Positions 22,297 through 34,473 of a DNA stretch of 64,000 nt are shown here, in pieces. The notes below the pieces were generated by a model. The model had not been told where the DNA came from, did not search any database, and was given only the letters and a program-made list of their open reading frames with translations. The translations under genes and the position numbers were made by a program. The stretch comes from Chrysemys picta bellii (taxonomy: Eukaryota > Chordata > Testudines > Emydidae). Location of the stretch: the NCBI RefSeq assembly GCF_011386835.1, contig NC_088791.1, positions 6,200,998 to 6,264,997 of the forward strand. The letters run 5' to 3'. Position 1 is the stretch's first letter; each line of letters opens with the position of its first letter.

Positions 22297-22399
22297 CAGG
22301 GGCAGGCGCAGCACATTCCTCTCAGCCTGGGACTGCCACAGCGCCAGCTCAGCCCGCAGGGCCCGGTTCTCCTGCAGCAGGCAGAGCGTCCCCCTCTTG
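22297..22399 (-). CDS. Candidate internal exon, Leu-rich helix (uncertain)
   Basis: The minus-strand acceptor CTCTCCCCAG (22409-22400) opens a 103-bp stretch coding 34 residues: KRGTLCLLQENRALRAELAL, then WQSQAERNVLRLPL. It ends at a possible donor CTG|GTGATT (22297|22296). The pattern (LLQENRALRAELALWQSQAERN) looks like a coiled-coil segment of a real protein rather than random GC-rich DNA. No partner exons were found, and its donor is weak. Confidence 0.25.
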
Positions 22400-24770
22400 C
22401 TGGGGAGAGACCAGGGGTGGGGGGCAGAGAAAGAAGACAGAACCTGATACCCCAGTCAGAGCAAGGGTCCAGCCACAGAAAGCCCCAGCCTGGCCCTGGG
22501 GCAGAGGGGTGGGGGTGGTGTGACACCGAGTCCAGGTTGGTCCAAGATGGAGGACACTGATAACAAATGGCTCATGGGGGCTGGAAGGGCTGGGCTGTGG
22601 CATATGAAGAGTTAAGGGTGTTTCGGAAGGGGTGGGGCAGCCCTGTTGTGGGGAGAAGTTGGGGTGTGTGGATGGAGTAAGGCAACCTAAACACCTTTGA
22701 GGATCTGGGCCTAAGAGACTGAGTAGTGAGAGAGACTATGGGCATCATGGGGACATACCCCCCACAGCTGCACCCCCTTTCCAGTGCCCCACTGCTGTTG
22801 CCTTCTGTGCACACCCCGGACGGATAAATCAATCAGGTTGTGGATGACGTCACATCAAGTAACAAGACGTAAAGTTAGTGGTAACAATTTGTTTTCCTGT
22901 TTGAAGTAGTAAACGCTATTTAGTTCATTCAAAAAGCCAAAACTAAGTTAAACTTTTTATTTTTACATATTACATTGGAGAACTATTTCACATAGCACCT
23001 GGTGTCTGAAACATACAATAAGGCTACAAACCATACGGCTCCTAGACAACAGCACCAGCTAAGGCTGGGATACATCACACAGAATTCCCGGAGGCCTCTA
23101 GTTCCTGGAGAGTTACAGACCCAAGACAAACGAAGTTACAGAACCAAGACACTCGTCTCTAGATAGTGAACAGCTCTATATGGAAGTTTTACGTTGGTTG
23201 GAATGAGATTAGAGCTGGTCAATTAGTGCAAATCACTGTTCATAAACAATTAGCTAGATTTCAAACCACTGTAGGATTCATCCATGCTAGAGCCCCGTTG
23301 TTAATGACTGGGGATGAAACTCCCCTCCCCCGCCCGTGTGCACAGAGACTGTAGGAGGCAGGTGCATCATTTCTGGTTTGTTTATGGGAGCACCCCCATG
23401 GACTAGGTACTTCCCAGTTATTCAAAGGGTTGGTCCCTGCCCGAAGGCGCTCACAAGCTCAGGGCGGACAGGGGAACGGAGGTTATAGAAACTAAAACAA
23501 CAAATAGGAAATTTTAATGCCAGGTAACTGGATTCGCTGAAGACAGCGCAGCAGAGGAGGGCCTTTAGGGGTCTGTCTATACTGCACATTATGTCTGGGT
23601 CTGTGGGAGCTGGGCTTGTGGACTCGGTGTTTTCAGGCCCACACTTGAGCATCCACACTGCATCGTAAACGTGCATGCCCTCTCCCTCTACCTGTTTGTG
23701 GTGGATCTTCACTGACTCAGGCCTCCAGCCAAGTCATACACAGTCTGTCTGTGAGATAAAAGCAAAGCAAACCCCTTTGGGGTACAAGTTCACCTGGGGC
23801 CTCTCTTAGTGCCCTCTGCAATGTCTCTCAGTTTGTCTCCGCTCCGCAATAGAGCGGTGTCTCAAGGCTCTTTCCCTGGAGGCAACATCTTCGCCCTCTC
23901 AGGGCCTTTCTGGCCCCAGCTCTGGGGTGCCTCAAAGTCCAGGCTACTTTCCCAGTGGCTGGTGGGGGGGACCTGGGCCTACCCTCTACTCTGGGTCCCA
24001 AACCAGGGACCCTATAGATAGCAGCCATCTGCAATATCCCTTTAAATACACCGCATTGCTGCTACAATTCCCTGGGCCACTTCCCTGTGGCTCCCACACA
24101 TTCTTCTCCCTTAACTCAGAGCTTTGTCCTGGTGGCGTCCCAGCATCATTCACTCTCCTCCAGCTCTAGCAAGGAACTGGTCTCATTCGGGCCTTGCAGC
24201 TCTTCTTATACTAGCTTGCTGGGCCCTGATTGGCTGCTTCCCACACAGCCGCTCTAGGCAGCTCAGAGGACCTCTCTACTGCCCTTTTCTGGGGTGGGCT
24301 GTGGCAGGGCCACAAGGACTCCAGCAGTGGGTCTCAGGGCCTAGTCCACCCATCACACTTGGATGGGATCAGCATTATGTAGGTGCCAACCTACTGAGGT
24401 GGACACTGGACCTATGTTTTTATAAAGTGTAGTTTTTCTAAGGCTGTAGAAAATTCTCAGAATTTGACCTTATCTACAGACATGTTTCCCAGCCACCAGT
24501 GATTTCACTGTTTTTAATACTGTTTATGACGCCCTCCAACACTGTCACAGGGGTGTGATGCTGGTAGACCAGGTGCCTGCTCATGCCAAGGTCCCCATGT
24601 CTCACCTGAACTCTGACACATACATGGCTGGGACCCATCTGGCTCACCCGTGCGTTAGTGTTGTTAAAACAGGTATTAGAATTATAAGGATGTGTTGAGG
24701 GTTTACATTTTATTAAATGCTTGTGAGCTGCTGTCAGCATTAATCTCACTTATGGTGTCTGTATCCTGTA
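22400..24770. other. No gene recognised
   Basis: 23560-23710 carries phrases ('gtctgtctatactgcac', 'tccacactgcatcg') related to small hAT-like elements such as the one at 38378-38628. The remaining DNA has no recognised content. Confidence 0.45.
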
Positions 24771-25675
24771 TTCTAAGGTAATATTTGAGTGGTTGTATTG
24801 TGAGTCTCTGTGGGTGACTATGTAACTCACCTGACAGGAAAGAGACATTAAGTAGTATGAAGTGCCGCTCTGCGACTGAAGGTGTTACACCCTGCCCAAC
24901 CAGAAAGACCCAATGACACCAGACGAACTATTGTGGAACATTAAAGAGGACAACGGACTTTGTTGTTCTGCTCTTCCCACCTGCGAAGAGGAGTCAGGCA
25001 AGGGGATTCCTCCCAAGAACTGAATTTGCAGCTCAGAGCACATGGGAGAAGGGGAATAAAAAACCCAATCAGAAGAAAGTAGGTATCTCTATAGTGCTTA
25101 GACTCTGCGGGGCAAGGCTTTCTAGGCATAAGCAAGTGGTCTACAACGCTTAGCCTGGGTTAGCCCTAAAGGTCATATAGCGCTCGCTTATCAATGCTTC
25201 TATTACTTTTGAAACTTAAGATTGTAACTCATTTGTGTGTATGCGTTTACTTGCTTTAGCCTTATAAATAATCCGTTATTTTCTTTTCCTATTTAATACA
25301 TTTTATATAGTTTATTATAGGATTGGCTACAAGCCTTGTCTTTGGTGTGAGCTCTAAGGTGCCATTGACCAGGGCAAGTCAGACCTTTGGGACTGGGAGT
25401 AACCTGGATATTGCTGCGATTCTTGGTGCAAGGGACCATCTCTCACACAGATAAGCTCCCCTGGGCGGTGAGACAGATCGGCGTACCCCAGGGCACTGTC
25501 TGTGACTCCATGGTTAGGCTGTTACGGTGCCTGAGGAGTTTACACTTGATAATTGGTTGGTGAAATCTAAGTATAGACCTCACAGCCAATTTGGGGTTTG
25601 TGCCCTGGTTCCTAACAGTCGGTACGCACCCTCTTGTGTCCCTGCAGGCAGCGTTCTATTTAGAACAGAAGAAAC
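24771..25675 (+). repeat. Probable interspersed repeat (LTR-like), unclassified
   Basis: Contiguous non-coding sequence with a strong internal style ('tgcccaaccagaaagaccca' and 'gtgagacagatcggcgtac'). I believe it is a turtle interspersed repeat. No terminal repeats or coding domain are visible. Confidence 0.35.
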
Positions 25676-25677
25676 TA

Positions 25678-26757
25678 CAGTAACTCCTCACTTATCGTCG
25701 TTCTGTTCCTGAAAAATGCTACTTTAAGTGAAACCATGTTAAGCGAATCCAATTTCCCCATAAGAATTAATGTAAATAGAAGGAGTTAAGTTCCAGGGAC
25801 ATTTTTAAAATATATACACACATATATACAGTATACGTTTTAAACAAACAATTAAATACTGTACACAGCAATGCTGATTGTCAAGCTTGGTTGAGGTGGT
25901 GGAGTCAGAGGGTGGGATATTTCCAGGGAATGCCTCACTGCTAAATGATGAACTAGCACTCGGCTGAGCCCTCAAGGGTTAACACAGTGTTGTTAATGGA
26001 GCCTCACACTCGACAAGGCAGCAGGAATGGAGGGAGGAGACACAGCATGGCAGTGGCAGTTTCCCTGTGGAAACTGAATGTGCTGCTGAACCCAGGCTAT
26101 CCCACGGGAGCACACCACTCCCTCCACTTTCCAGAGTGCCGGGGTGTGTGCATGTGTGTGTGAGACAGACAGACACACACACGGCCTGTGTGGGAGAAGG
26201 AGAGGGAGAGGGAGAGACACACACCGTGTGTGTGTGAGAAAAAGAGAGACGTGCATTGCCCCTTTTAAGTAGACCAGCAAGTTGAGACAGCAGCTGCTGG
26301 CAGCAAGCTCCCTCCATCCTGAGCCCTGTCGTGTCCCCTCCCCCTCTCACTCTGTGGAGATGGGGTACAGGAGCGGGGGGAGGGAGACACCCTGACATCA
26401 GCACCCCTCTTCTCCCCCCTCCGGCACAGCAAGCAGGAGGCTCCCGGGAGCAGCTCCAAGGCACAGGGCAGGGGCAGGGCACGGCAGTGGGGGGGAGGAA
26501 CACCTGAACTGCCCAGCAATTGCTAGCCTGCTGGGCGGCTGCCGCACAGGGAATTTAGGGGAGCGGGGAGCTGATAGGGGGGCTGCCGGTCCACCCTGCT
26601 TCCAAGCCCCCACCAGCCAGCTCCAACGGGCTGCTCTTCCTGCAAGCAGTGGACAAAGCAGGCGGCTGCCAAACAACATTGGGCAACTTTAAACAAGCAT
26701 GTTCTCTGATTGGTCAGCAACGAAACAACGTTAACCGGGTTAACTGAGGAGTTACTG
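25678..26757. mobile_element. Tigger-like (TA-target) non-autonomous DNA transposon
   Basis: The termini CAGTAACTCCTCA (25678) and TGAGGAGTTACTG (26757) are perfect 13-bp inverted repeats flanked by TA (25676-25677 and 26758-26759), as in mariner/Tigger elements. Inner sequence near the left end ('cttatcgtcgttctg' and 'gttaagcgaatccaatttcc') fits Tigger-derived repeats. There is no transposase. It contains GT/CA and GA microsatellites at 26148-26250. Confidence 0.75.
26148..26250. repeat. Compound (GT)/(CA)/(GA) microsatellite
   Basis: Interleaved GT, CA and GAGG runs inside the Tigger-like element. Confidence 0.9.
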
Positions 26758-26844
26758 TATTTAGAATAGAATAAACCAGAGTCTTGACATCTGTTCCAGC
26801 CTATCTCCTGAAAGTAGGCCACATTGGTTCATATTCCTGTCACG

Positions 26845-27363
26845 CTATTTCCTCCTATTTCTATGTCTGTCTGCTAGCAATTGGGCAATGTTCTTTTTTA
26901 GTGTTATCATGTTTTCTTTCATTTGGCCACTTAAATTTTCTTCATCCTCAAGTTCATTCTGTAAATTCTGGAGAATATAAAGGACAAGCTCGCTATCATA
27001 TCTTTGCAATTCACCAGGTAAATGCTGCATTCTGTCGGCCACATAGCTGACCAGCCTTTCGTCGTCTGTAATCTTCATCACAACCTTTAAGTCCTCTCGA
27101 TGCTTCAAGAAGTTCGTAATGTTTTGGGTTTCCGCTTCGCCAATATAATTGTGACACAAACTGAAAAGGCAAACGAAACGATTATCAGGTCTCTGCTTAT
27201 AACGTCATTCAGCCGCACAAAGAGCCATGTCATTGACTCTTTGGGAGATGGTGCGGCCTAAATCCACAAACATGGCCATTTTTCCAGCCAGGTTCCAGAA
27301 ACGCGGTTGGTTGCCCACCATTCTGCTTTCCTCCTTCACGTTTGGGTTTATTTGTTCTGCCAT
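26845..27363 (-). pseudogene. Unrecognised 172-codon single-exon frame with one in-frame TGA
   Basis: From ATG at 27363-27361 (MAEQINPNVKEESRMVGNQP) the frame runs 172 codons to a TAG next to an RNRRK C-terminus. It is interrupted only at codon 53 by TGA (27207-27205), followed immediately by CGT. Both sides are in the same frame and read as ordinary globular or helical protein: LGRTISQRVNDMALCAAE before the stop, RYKQRPDNRFVCLFSLCHNY after it. The C-terminal third is acidic/leucine-rich and likely helical (LVLYILQNLQNELEDEENLS). The family was not recognised. It lies about 5 kb downstream of the NLR exon on the same strand but has no leucine-rich repeats, so a link is unproven. It may be a retrogene or pseudogene. 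A CCTTTTCAG acceptor-like sequence (27170-27162) offers an alternative start for an exon covering only the second part. Confidence 0.5.
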
Positions 27364-27399
27364 CCCACAAGCAGGAAGTGCAGTGGGTTTCCTGCACCT

Positions 27400-29707
27400 G
27401 CTCCTGTGGCTTTACTCAGTGTTTCTGGCAAGCGCTTAGAAGTATTAATTGACTAACCTTCTACTTTAAAATGAACCTTAAGAAAGAACAAAACATTAAA
27501 ACAAGCATTTATATCGAAACTGAAACTGAGGGAATATACAAACCAAAGAATTAAAAGCTATGGTTCCCTCCTTTTTGGAAGCAACATATTACAGTTTTTT
27601 TATTTTCAGAACAACTTTTATTGATGAGAAGGAAAGGGGTAATTTTACATTTCCTTTTGATGTGTAAAGAGTATTTATCTTTTCTGTTTTTAACAGACAC
27701 ACACACGGTATAGTGGAGGGGAGGGAAATACGGCTTTTGATGAGGTCTTTGGAAAACTGGATGCCAGGTTAGTCAGATCTGGATGCTTTGGCTGGCAGGT
27801 TGACCACAGCACCTCTTGCTTGGACTTTGCTTTACGTTTTGGTTAGGGACGTTACTTGGGGTTTGGGGTTTTTTTAAGACCGGACAGGACTGTGGTTATT
27901 TTAGGTTGCTGTGCTGATGTAATGTCGTTGATTTCAGGAGCGAGAGAGGGACAGGACAGAAGGAAAGAAATACCAGGGCAGAAAGTATCACAACAGGGAA
28001 GGGCGGCAGCGCAGCAGCTCACGTGCCTTTGCGCAAATTGCCTTTGCTGGCAATTAGGTATTTTTATTGATGGGCTGGGGACCGGGTGTTGCGATGCTTC
28101 TTAGGCCGTGCAGGTGAAAAGCAAAGCTTTAAACAACAGCAAGGGCGGCTGGCCTTCCTCTTGGGAAGACAGTTTTTCAGTGGTGTTTTTTTACTTATTC
28201 TGAGGCTAGGGAAGATGAGCTGAGCTGACCTGGGATACAAGATGGGATGGGAGATTAAAGTAACCCCAAAAGGGGAAAAGTGAGCAGCATCGTTTATTTC
28301 CTTATTATTTTGTTTAGAAATTAGGCCCAATATTTGCCACACCGATTTTGGTTCATTAATCTTCGGCTTCACATTTTTTTGTTCTTCCAAAGCATGATTC
28401 CAACAGTCCTTGAATGAGATTAGGGCGACCTTTTTGTTTGGACTAATTTGTTTTTTTGTCTGGGGTTTTGTTTGTTTGTTTGTACTTGTTTATGATGTTT
28501 ATTATTGAAATAACATTAACTTACTTTTTATTAATATGTATTACAGGCCATTGTAATATTTTATGAACGTTTATATATATATATTTTATAATTGAGTTTA
28601 TAATTATAGTAAATTTGTTGGCCCGATTATTATAACATAATCCTTTTTAAAAAATGAACCAATTCTGCCTAGGATTGAATATTTGTTCATAAAACTAAAA
28701 TTACAAACAAAAACTTTATTTTAGTTTAAGCATTTAGAAAAATGGGGGGAAAAGGTACTTGGTTATATTTTAAGGCTTGCAAATTCCTTATTTTAAAATT
28801 AGGATTTACAAATTTTACCTGATTAAATATTACAAAAAGTTATAATTAAACTTTTTAGATGTTAATAAAGCTCAAGAATTTACCAGCTAAAACCAAACTT
28901 AAACCTGCTGCTATGATATGTCTGTAAGATGTTTAAGAACGAATTGGCTTGTATTATTTTTGTAGGTTGTATGCTCAGAATGGGCAAAGATGGAATTCCC
29001 CCCCCTTTTTTTTTTCTTGCTTACACAGTGTGAGCTGTACATTTACACAGATGATGAAAATTTTACGCAATAGTGGTTAAACTTGCTTACTTGGAGAAAA
29101 AGCCCTGATGACACATTACCCAAGTGTGTTGTCTTCTTTAAAAAGAAGCAATAAAATGATGGAATTTTTTAACCACTTTTTGCATTTGCGAGCCATCGGA
29201 ACACCCAAAGGTGGCAAAAACAGGAAAAAAGAGTTATGAAAACAAAACAAGAAGAAAAATTGCAAAAACAAACCAATTAGAAAAATTACCAAAAAGTTTG
29301 GTGTTGCAAGAGCTCTTGGTTTTGGTGGTTTAAAATTTAATTTACCATTAATGCAGTAGCAGTTTTGAATTAAGCTGGTATTTTGTTAACAAGGAAGGAT
29401 TACCCACGATTTTATTTTAGTATGAGTTTGCCTTAGCAACTAATAATTTTAAATACTTTAAGTTTTACTATATTTGTTTTTTAAAATACTTCATTACAGT
29501 TTTAAAATGATTACTGATTATGAAAACTACAAACTATAAAATAAAAGAAAAATATGAAACAAAGCATTTGTTAAAAGATTTTTTTAAAAATATTAATTTT
29601 AAAACAAGTGTTAAAAAAAAGTTATTAAAAGCAAAATCATTATCGGTTTACTTTCCATGCTTATTTTGAACAAGCTGAACATATTCAAAAATGTTAAAAC
29701 AAGCTTC
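27400..29707. other. AT-rich DNA without recognised genes
   Basis: Strongly AT-rich, with A/T homopolymers and an (AT)n tract at 28571-28583. No domain-bearing frame on either strand. Confidence 0.7.
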
Positions 29708-31050
29708 TGGCAGTCAGAGGTTTAGGGACACCCAGATTATGGGGTTGCATTTCTGACCATCTTGGCTAATAGCCATTGATGGATCCATCCTCCATGAACT
29801 TCTCTAGTTCTTTTTTGAAACCAGTTATACTTTTGGCTTTCACAACATCCCCTGGCAACGAGTTCCACAGGTTGACTGTGCATCCAATGTAGAAATACTT
29901 CCTTTAAACCTGCTGCCTATTAACTTCATCGGGTGACCCCCAGTTCTTGTATTCTGTGAAGGGGTAAATAACACTTCCCTATTCACCTTCTCCACACCAG
30001 TCGCGATTTTATAGCCCTCTATCATATCCCCCCTTAGTCGTCTCTTTTCCAAGATGACCAGTCCCAGTCTTTTTAATCTCACCTCATATGGAAGCTATTC
30101 CAGACCCCTAATCATTTTTGTTGCCCTTTTCTAATTCTAATATATCTTTTTTTGAGATGGGGGCAACCAAACTGCACACAGTATTCAAGGTGTGGGCGTA
30201 CCATGGATTTATATAATGGCATTATGCTATTTTCTTTCTTATTATCTATACCTTTCCTAATGGTTCCTAATGCTTTTTTGACAGCCATTGCGCAATGAGC
30301 GGATGTTTTCAGAGAATTATCCACAGTGACTCCAAGATCTCTTTCTTGCGTAGTAACAGCTAATATAGACTCAATTTGTATGTACAGGTGGGATTATGTT
30401 TTCCAATGTGCATTACTTCGCATTTTTCAACAGTGAATTTCATCTGCCATTTTCTTGCCCAGTCACCCAGTTTTGTGAGATCCCTTTGTAACTCTTCACA
30501 GTCAGCTTTGGACTTAACTAGCTTGAATAATTTATTATTTTCTGCAAACTTTGCCACCTTACTCTTCATCCTTTTTTCCAGATCATTTATGAATATGTTG
30601 AACAGCACTGGTCCCAGTACAGATCCTGGAGGGACACCACTATTTACCTCTCTCCAATCTGAAAACTATTTATTCCTACCCTTTGTTTCCTGTCTTTTAA
30701 CCAGTTACTGATCCATGAGAGGACCTTCCCTCTCATCCCATGACAGCTTACTTTGCTTAAGGGCCTTTGGTGAGGGACCTTGTCAAAGGTTTTCTGACAG
30801 TCCAAGTACACTATCTCTACTGGATCATCATTTGTTGACCCCATCAGAGAATTATAATAGATTGGTGAGGCATGATTTCCCTTTACAAAAGCCATGTTGA
30901 CGCTTCTCCAACAAATTGTGTTCATTTATGTGCCTGATGATTGTGTTCCTTACTAGAATTTCAGCCAATTTGCCTGGTACTGAAGTTACGCTTACCAGCC
31001 TGTAATTGCCAGGCTCACCCTTAGAACCATTTTTAAAATCAGCATTACAT
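29708..31050 (-). mobile_element. CR1 LINE 3' fragment, minus strand
   Basis: It runs from the CR1 3' UTR ('gccattgatggatccatcc' at 29770) through the C-terminal part of the RT domain to about 31050, where the element is 5'-truncated. The same subfamily as 1-4030, but more diverged. Confidence 0.88.
29840..31050 (-). pseudogene. CR1 reverse transcriptase remnant
   Basis: Pieces in several frames: KTFDKVPHQRPLSKVSCHG (about 30765-30825), MLFNIFINDLEKRMKSKVAK (30608 downward) and MVRPHLEYCVQFG (about 30165-30205). The catalytic FADD is replaced by FAEN (about 30540-30551), so this copy is dead at the active site as well as frame-shifted. Confidence 0.82.
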
Positions 31051-32104
31051 TAGCGGTGGACATTTGGTGTAGAAGTGTGTTATCTGGAGAAGGCCACTGG
31101 ATAAAGCAGAAGACGGAAGGCTGATGTCACTAGGAGGGGCAGAGTTAAGGTGGTCAGGTGTCTCCCTTAGAGAGGAATACAGTGTATACACTATTAAATG
31201 GCAAATCATTTTCTTGCTTGTGGGTTTGTGTCAAGTGTGGTGTGTGTAACCATCTTATTTTTTGTATATCAATTTTCTACAGTTGTTGGCCTAGGTTGGT
31301 GTAGATGTGTTGGCGCAGGGTAAGAAGTGCAGTCACTCACTAGTAAGATTTTCTGCGCCCCTCGTTGGCTCACAAAACTTCCTATGTTCTAGGACAAAGT
31401 CTGACAGAAGTCGTGGCTCCTGACAGAAGATTTTATCCATACGACAGATTTTATCTGACAAAGATTTTTTCCGTAGGTGCATAAACTTTCAGTTGTGACA
31501 AACAACAGCTAAAAATGTCCCTAAATCTCATTATAAACCCTCACCGAATTACAGCTTGCACCAGATCTACTCAGGACACGCCTGTCTACCACATTTTGGG
31601 CATGCTACATGCTTTAAAAAAAAATCAACAATGAAAGGTCAGACTGCCATGGACAAATTTCAACCAGAGCCCAAATTCAAAGACTTCCCCTTAAAAAGTT
31701 ATGAACAGAAACCAAGCAAAATTCAAATTGAATTTACACAGAAAATTCAAAAGGCATAAAACTAACCCTGTGGGAAATTTGTTACCAGACCCCCAAAAAT
31801 AACCCAACAATGCCTTCTGCGCTCTTTGTTTCCTGAAAACTCTTCAATGTTAATGTTGCAGTTATGCATATTTACCCATCTCCTCCCCACCCATCATGTC
31901 ACCAAATCATAGTTTTATGTAGGAAGTCTTTTGGTTCTTCCTGATTATTATTAATACTTAGCATATTGTGATAGACAGCTAAGGTTTTTTTTCTCCCTTC
32001 TGTTTTTGATGCCATTTTCCAATTTCTTATTTGTGAAAGAGAATGCTCCCTGAAAAAAAAAAAAAGTTTTCCATAACAAGATATTTCATGTTGCAAAAAC
32101 TCAC
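31051..32104. other. No gene recognised
   Basis: Unique-looking, moderately AT-rich DNA between the CR1 relic and the donor site of the NLR exon. It contains an A-run (32053-32065). Downstream leucine-rich-repeat exons of the NLR would be expected on this side, but none was recognised. Confidence 0.5.
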
Positions 32105-33861
32105 CAGACTTCTCTGCTGCTCCCTATTACAGAAGATAACTGCTCCAGTCCTGCATCTCCCAGACCGCACCCTCTTAGGTCTACTTTGTCTAGAGTGGTT
32201 TTCTCCAGACTGTACTGCAAGGTTCCAACGTCTGCAGCACTGGGGAGGGTGTTATACAGAAAAATGTGCTCAAAGCAGCGAGACACATATTCTGTGAGAG
32301 AAGCATCGTGCAGTTCAAAAATGCAACGGAGAAGGTTTCGTGTAGTCGTTTGACTAAGGTCTCTCGCAACGCGGTGTTCGAACCACTTCAGAAGGGAGTT
32401 TTTTATAGCACCATTGAGTGGAACCGGATCATGCAAGAGGCTTTCAGTGCTTCTGTAAGGCAAAAGGCCCATGAAAAACCTGATGAAATTGTGCAATTTT
32501 TCCACATGATTGAGTGTGACTTTCTTTACGAGACTTTCCTCTTTGTAATTTGCAAGGATATACCCTAAAACCCAGGCATCCAGGCACTGTTTAAGCTCCT
32601 CCTCCTCCTGGATTTCCCGGACACAATACAAGGCAGCAAACATGTCCCTTGCACCATTATGGCAATATGCAAAAATTTCACCACCTCTCTCCACCTGAGA
32701 GATGAAACTGGAAAAGCACTTTGTGAGAAGTTTGGGATCAATATGACATCTCTCAAGATCCTCTCTCTTTATTTCCTGTACACCAACGAGCAGATGCTCA
32801 TAGGAAACTTTCCCCAGTCAATAGATAATTTCTTTAACATGCTCTGGAAGTTCTAGCGATGGTAGAAGGCCAATTGTATCCGTTTCACCTGATTCTATGC
32901 TCACACAACAGTTTTCTTTACTTTCTCCACGGCTGATCAAAACACTGTTGTGTTCCCTGATAGCACGACTTTTGGAAATTTTCATCAGTGTGTCCCGTAA
33001 GATTTTGATTTGAAGAGGAAATAAGTACAATGCCAACAATTCACACCTGCTTGCTGAGTTAGAGTTTGGTTTCAATGTCGGATTAACTAAAGTAAATGTA
33101 TCATAGTATTGCTTAATATGATCAGCAGTGCATCTAATGATAACAAATAAATAATTAAAATGCTTGCAAATTTCACTCACTGCATGAAACTGAGCAGACA
33201 ACAAAACATCTATGTCTGGGAGAAGATTCCTGGTTATGAGTTTGGAGAGCAATGTATTTACAGGCAAGGCATCATCAATACAATATCAACTTTTCTACTA
33301 CTGTGGTACTGGGTGTAGTTCAGATCATACTTGAACTCATTCAGTCCATCGAGAATAATTAATATTTGGTTGTTATTGAGTATATCTGTAAGAACTGGAG
33401 ATAGCTCTTTGCACTTGTATTGCAGGAGCTCTTGCATACTGATTGGATTCTCAATGGAGTTCAAGTCACTAAACGGTATATAAATCACGCCGCTGTAGAA
33501 TATCTTGTTTTTTCCTGAAGCCCATTTCTGCAGGAGCCTTCTGGAGATGTAGCTTTTCCCCGTTCCAGCACCTCCCACCAGTAACATCCGCGTGGAACGT
33601 TGCTCTTGGGTAGTGAAGAGGTCTTCTGAATGAACGGTATCCACACGCTCCTGGCTTCTGTAAATATAGTTTATTATTTCTGTAGCTGTGTGCCGCTTCT
33701 TCTCTTTTATAATGATAGTTTGGTTTAAAATGTGACCCGAATCTCGTTTCCTGCAGAGTTTGATTGTCTTACGAATCGCTTCTCTGTAACGTTCAAGAGC
33801 TTCTGCAAGATAAAAAGCAAAATTAGAGGAAGTATCTGGGGTCTGAACAAGATACATGTTT
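32105..33861 (-). pseudogene. NLR-family NACHT exon, disrupted (NLRP-like)
   Basis: A 1,757-bp exon, the size of the large NACHT exon of vertebrate NLRP-type genes, bounded by an acceptor (CTAATACAG at 33870-33862) and a strong donor (CTG|GTGAGTTTT at 32105|32104). NLR proteins are cytosolic ATP-binding sensors that assemble inflammasome-like complexes. In order: a helical pre-NACHT region; Walker A GGAGTGKS (about 33555-33578); Walker B region LIILDGLNEF (about 33331-33360); a winged-helix-like part; a GGEIFAYCHNGARDMFAALYC segment (about 32635-32690) in the place of the usual 'F.H..FQEFFAALY' motif; and the start of a leucine-rich repeat (KVDLRGCGLGDAGLEQL) at the donor. Breaks: a one-base frame change at about 33260-33275, just after Walker B, and an in-frame TGA at 32820-32818. 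The sensor-1 arginine is also missing (LLSAQF where families have a Thr/Ser-Arg-Pro). No PYD or CARD exon and no further LRR exons were found. Confidence 0.85.
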
Positions 33862-34392
33862 CTGTATTAGATAGTCACAGATAGCAACCACAATAGTTAA
33901 GGCTGCAAAACAGTTTCCATTCTAACTCCCAGTTTTCCCATTCTATCTTCTGAAACGTGCACCTTTTGAAACAAAATTCTTCATGCTTTGCCCCGTGCCT
34001 AAAGAAGATAAACCTACCTACCAACCAACCATCTATCTTGAACAATCATTTTTTAGTTGAGTACTAGGCAAAAAATGTGGCCCACTTTGAAAAGATATTC
34101 CTCCCACATCTTGTTTTCCACGCAGATAAGTCAAAAACAGTTCAACTTTGAAACTTCAAAGTTGGTAGTGAAGGAATCATTATAAGGAGTGCAGTTTTGC
34201 TATGTTTAAAGAAATCAGTTGCAGTCTAAGTGACTGAAAAAAACACTTCAAGCATTCTCAGTGGCATCTTAAACATTTTTAGAAACAAAACACGGCGCGG
34301 ACTGTTTAAAGAAAAAAGCTGAGATCACTTGTAAGGCTCTCACAATGCTAGCTCGGCTATAATCCACATGTTTTGTCTGCTTAACTGTGTGA
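33862..34392. other. No gene recognised
   Basis: Intron-like, AT-rich DNA upstream of the NLR exon acceptor. Confidence 0.5.
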
Positions 34393-34473
34393 CTAATCAC
34401 AGAATCATAGAAATGTAGGACTGGAAGCGACCTTGATATATCATCTAGTCTAGACCCCCATACTGAGACAGGA

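Noticed and set aside
26845..33861. The 172-codon frame as the last exon of the NLR gene
   Set aside because: It has its own start context and no leucine-rich repeats, and lies about 5 kb beyond the NLR exon across a CR1.
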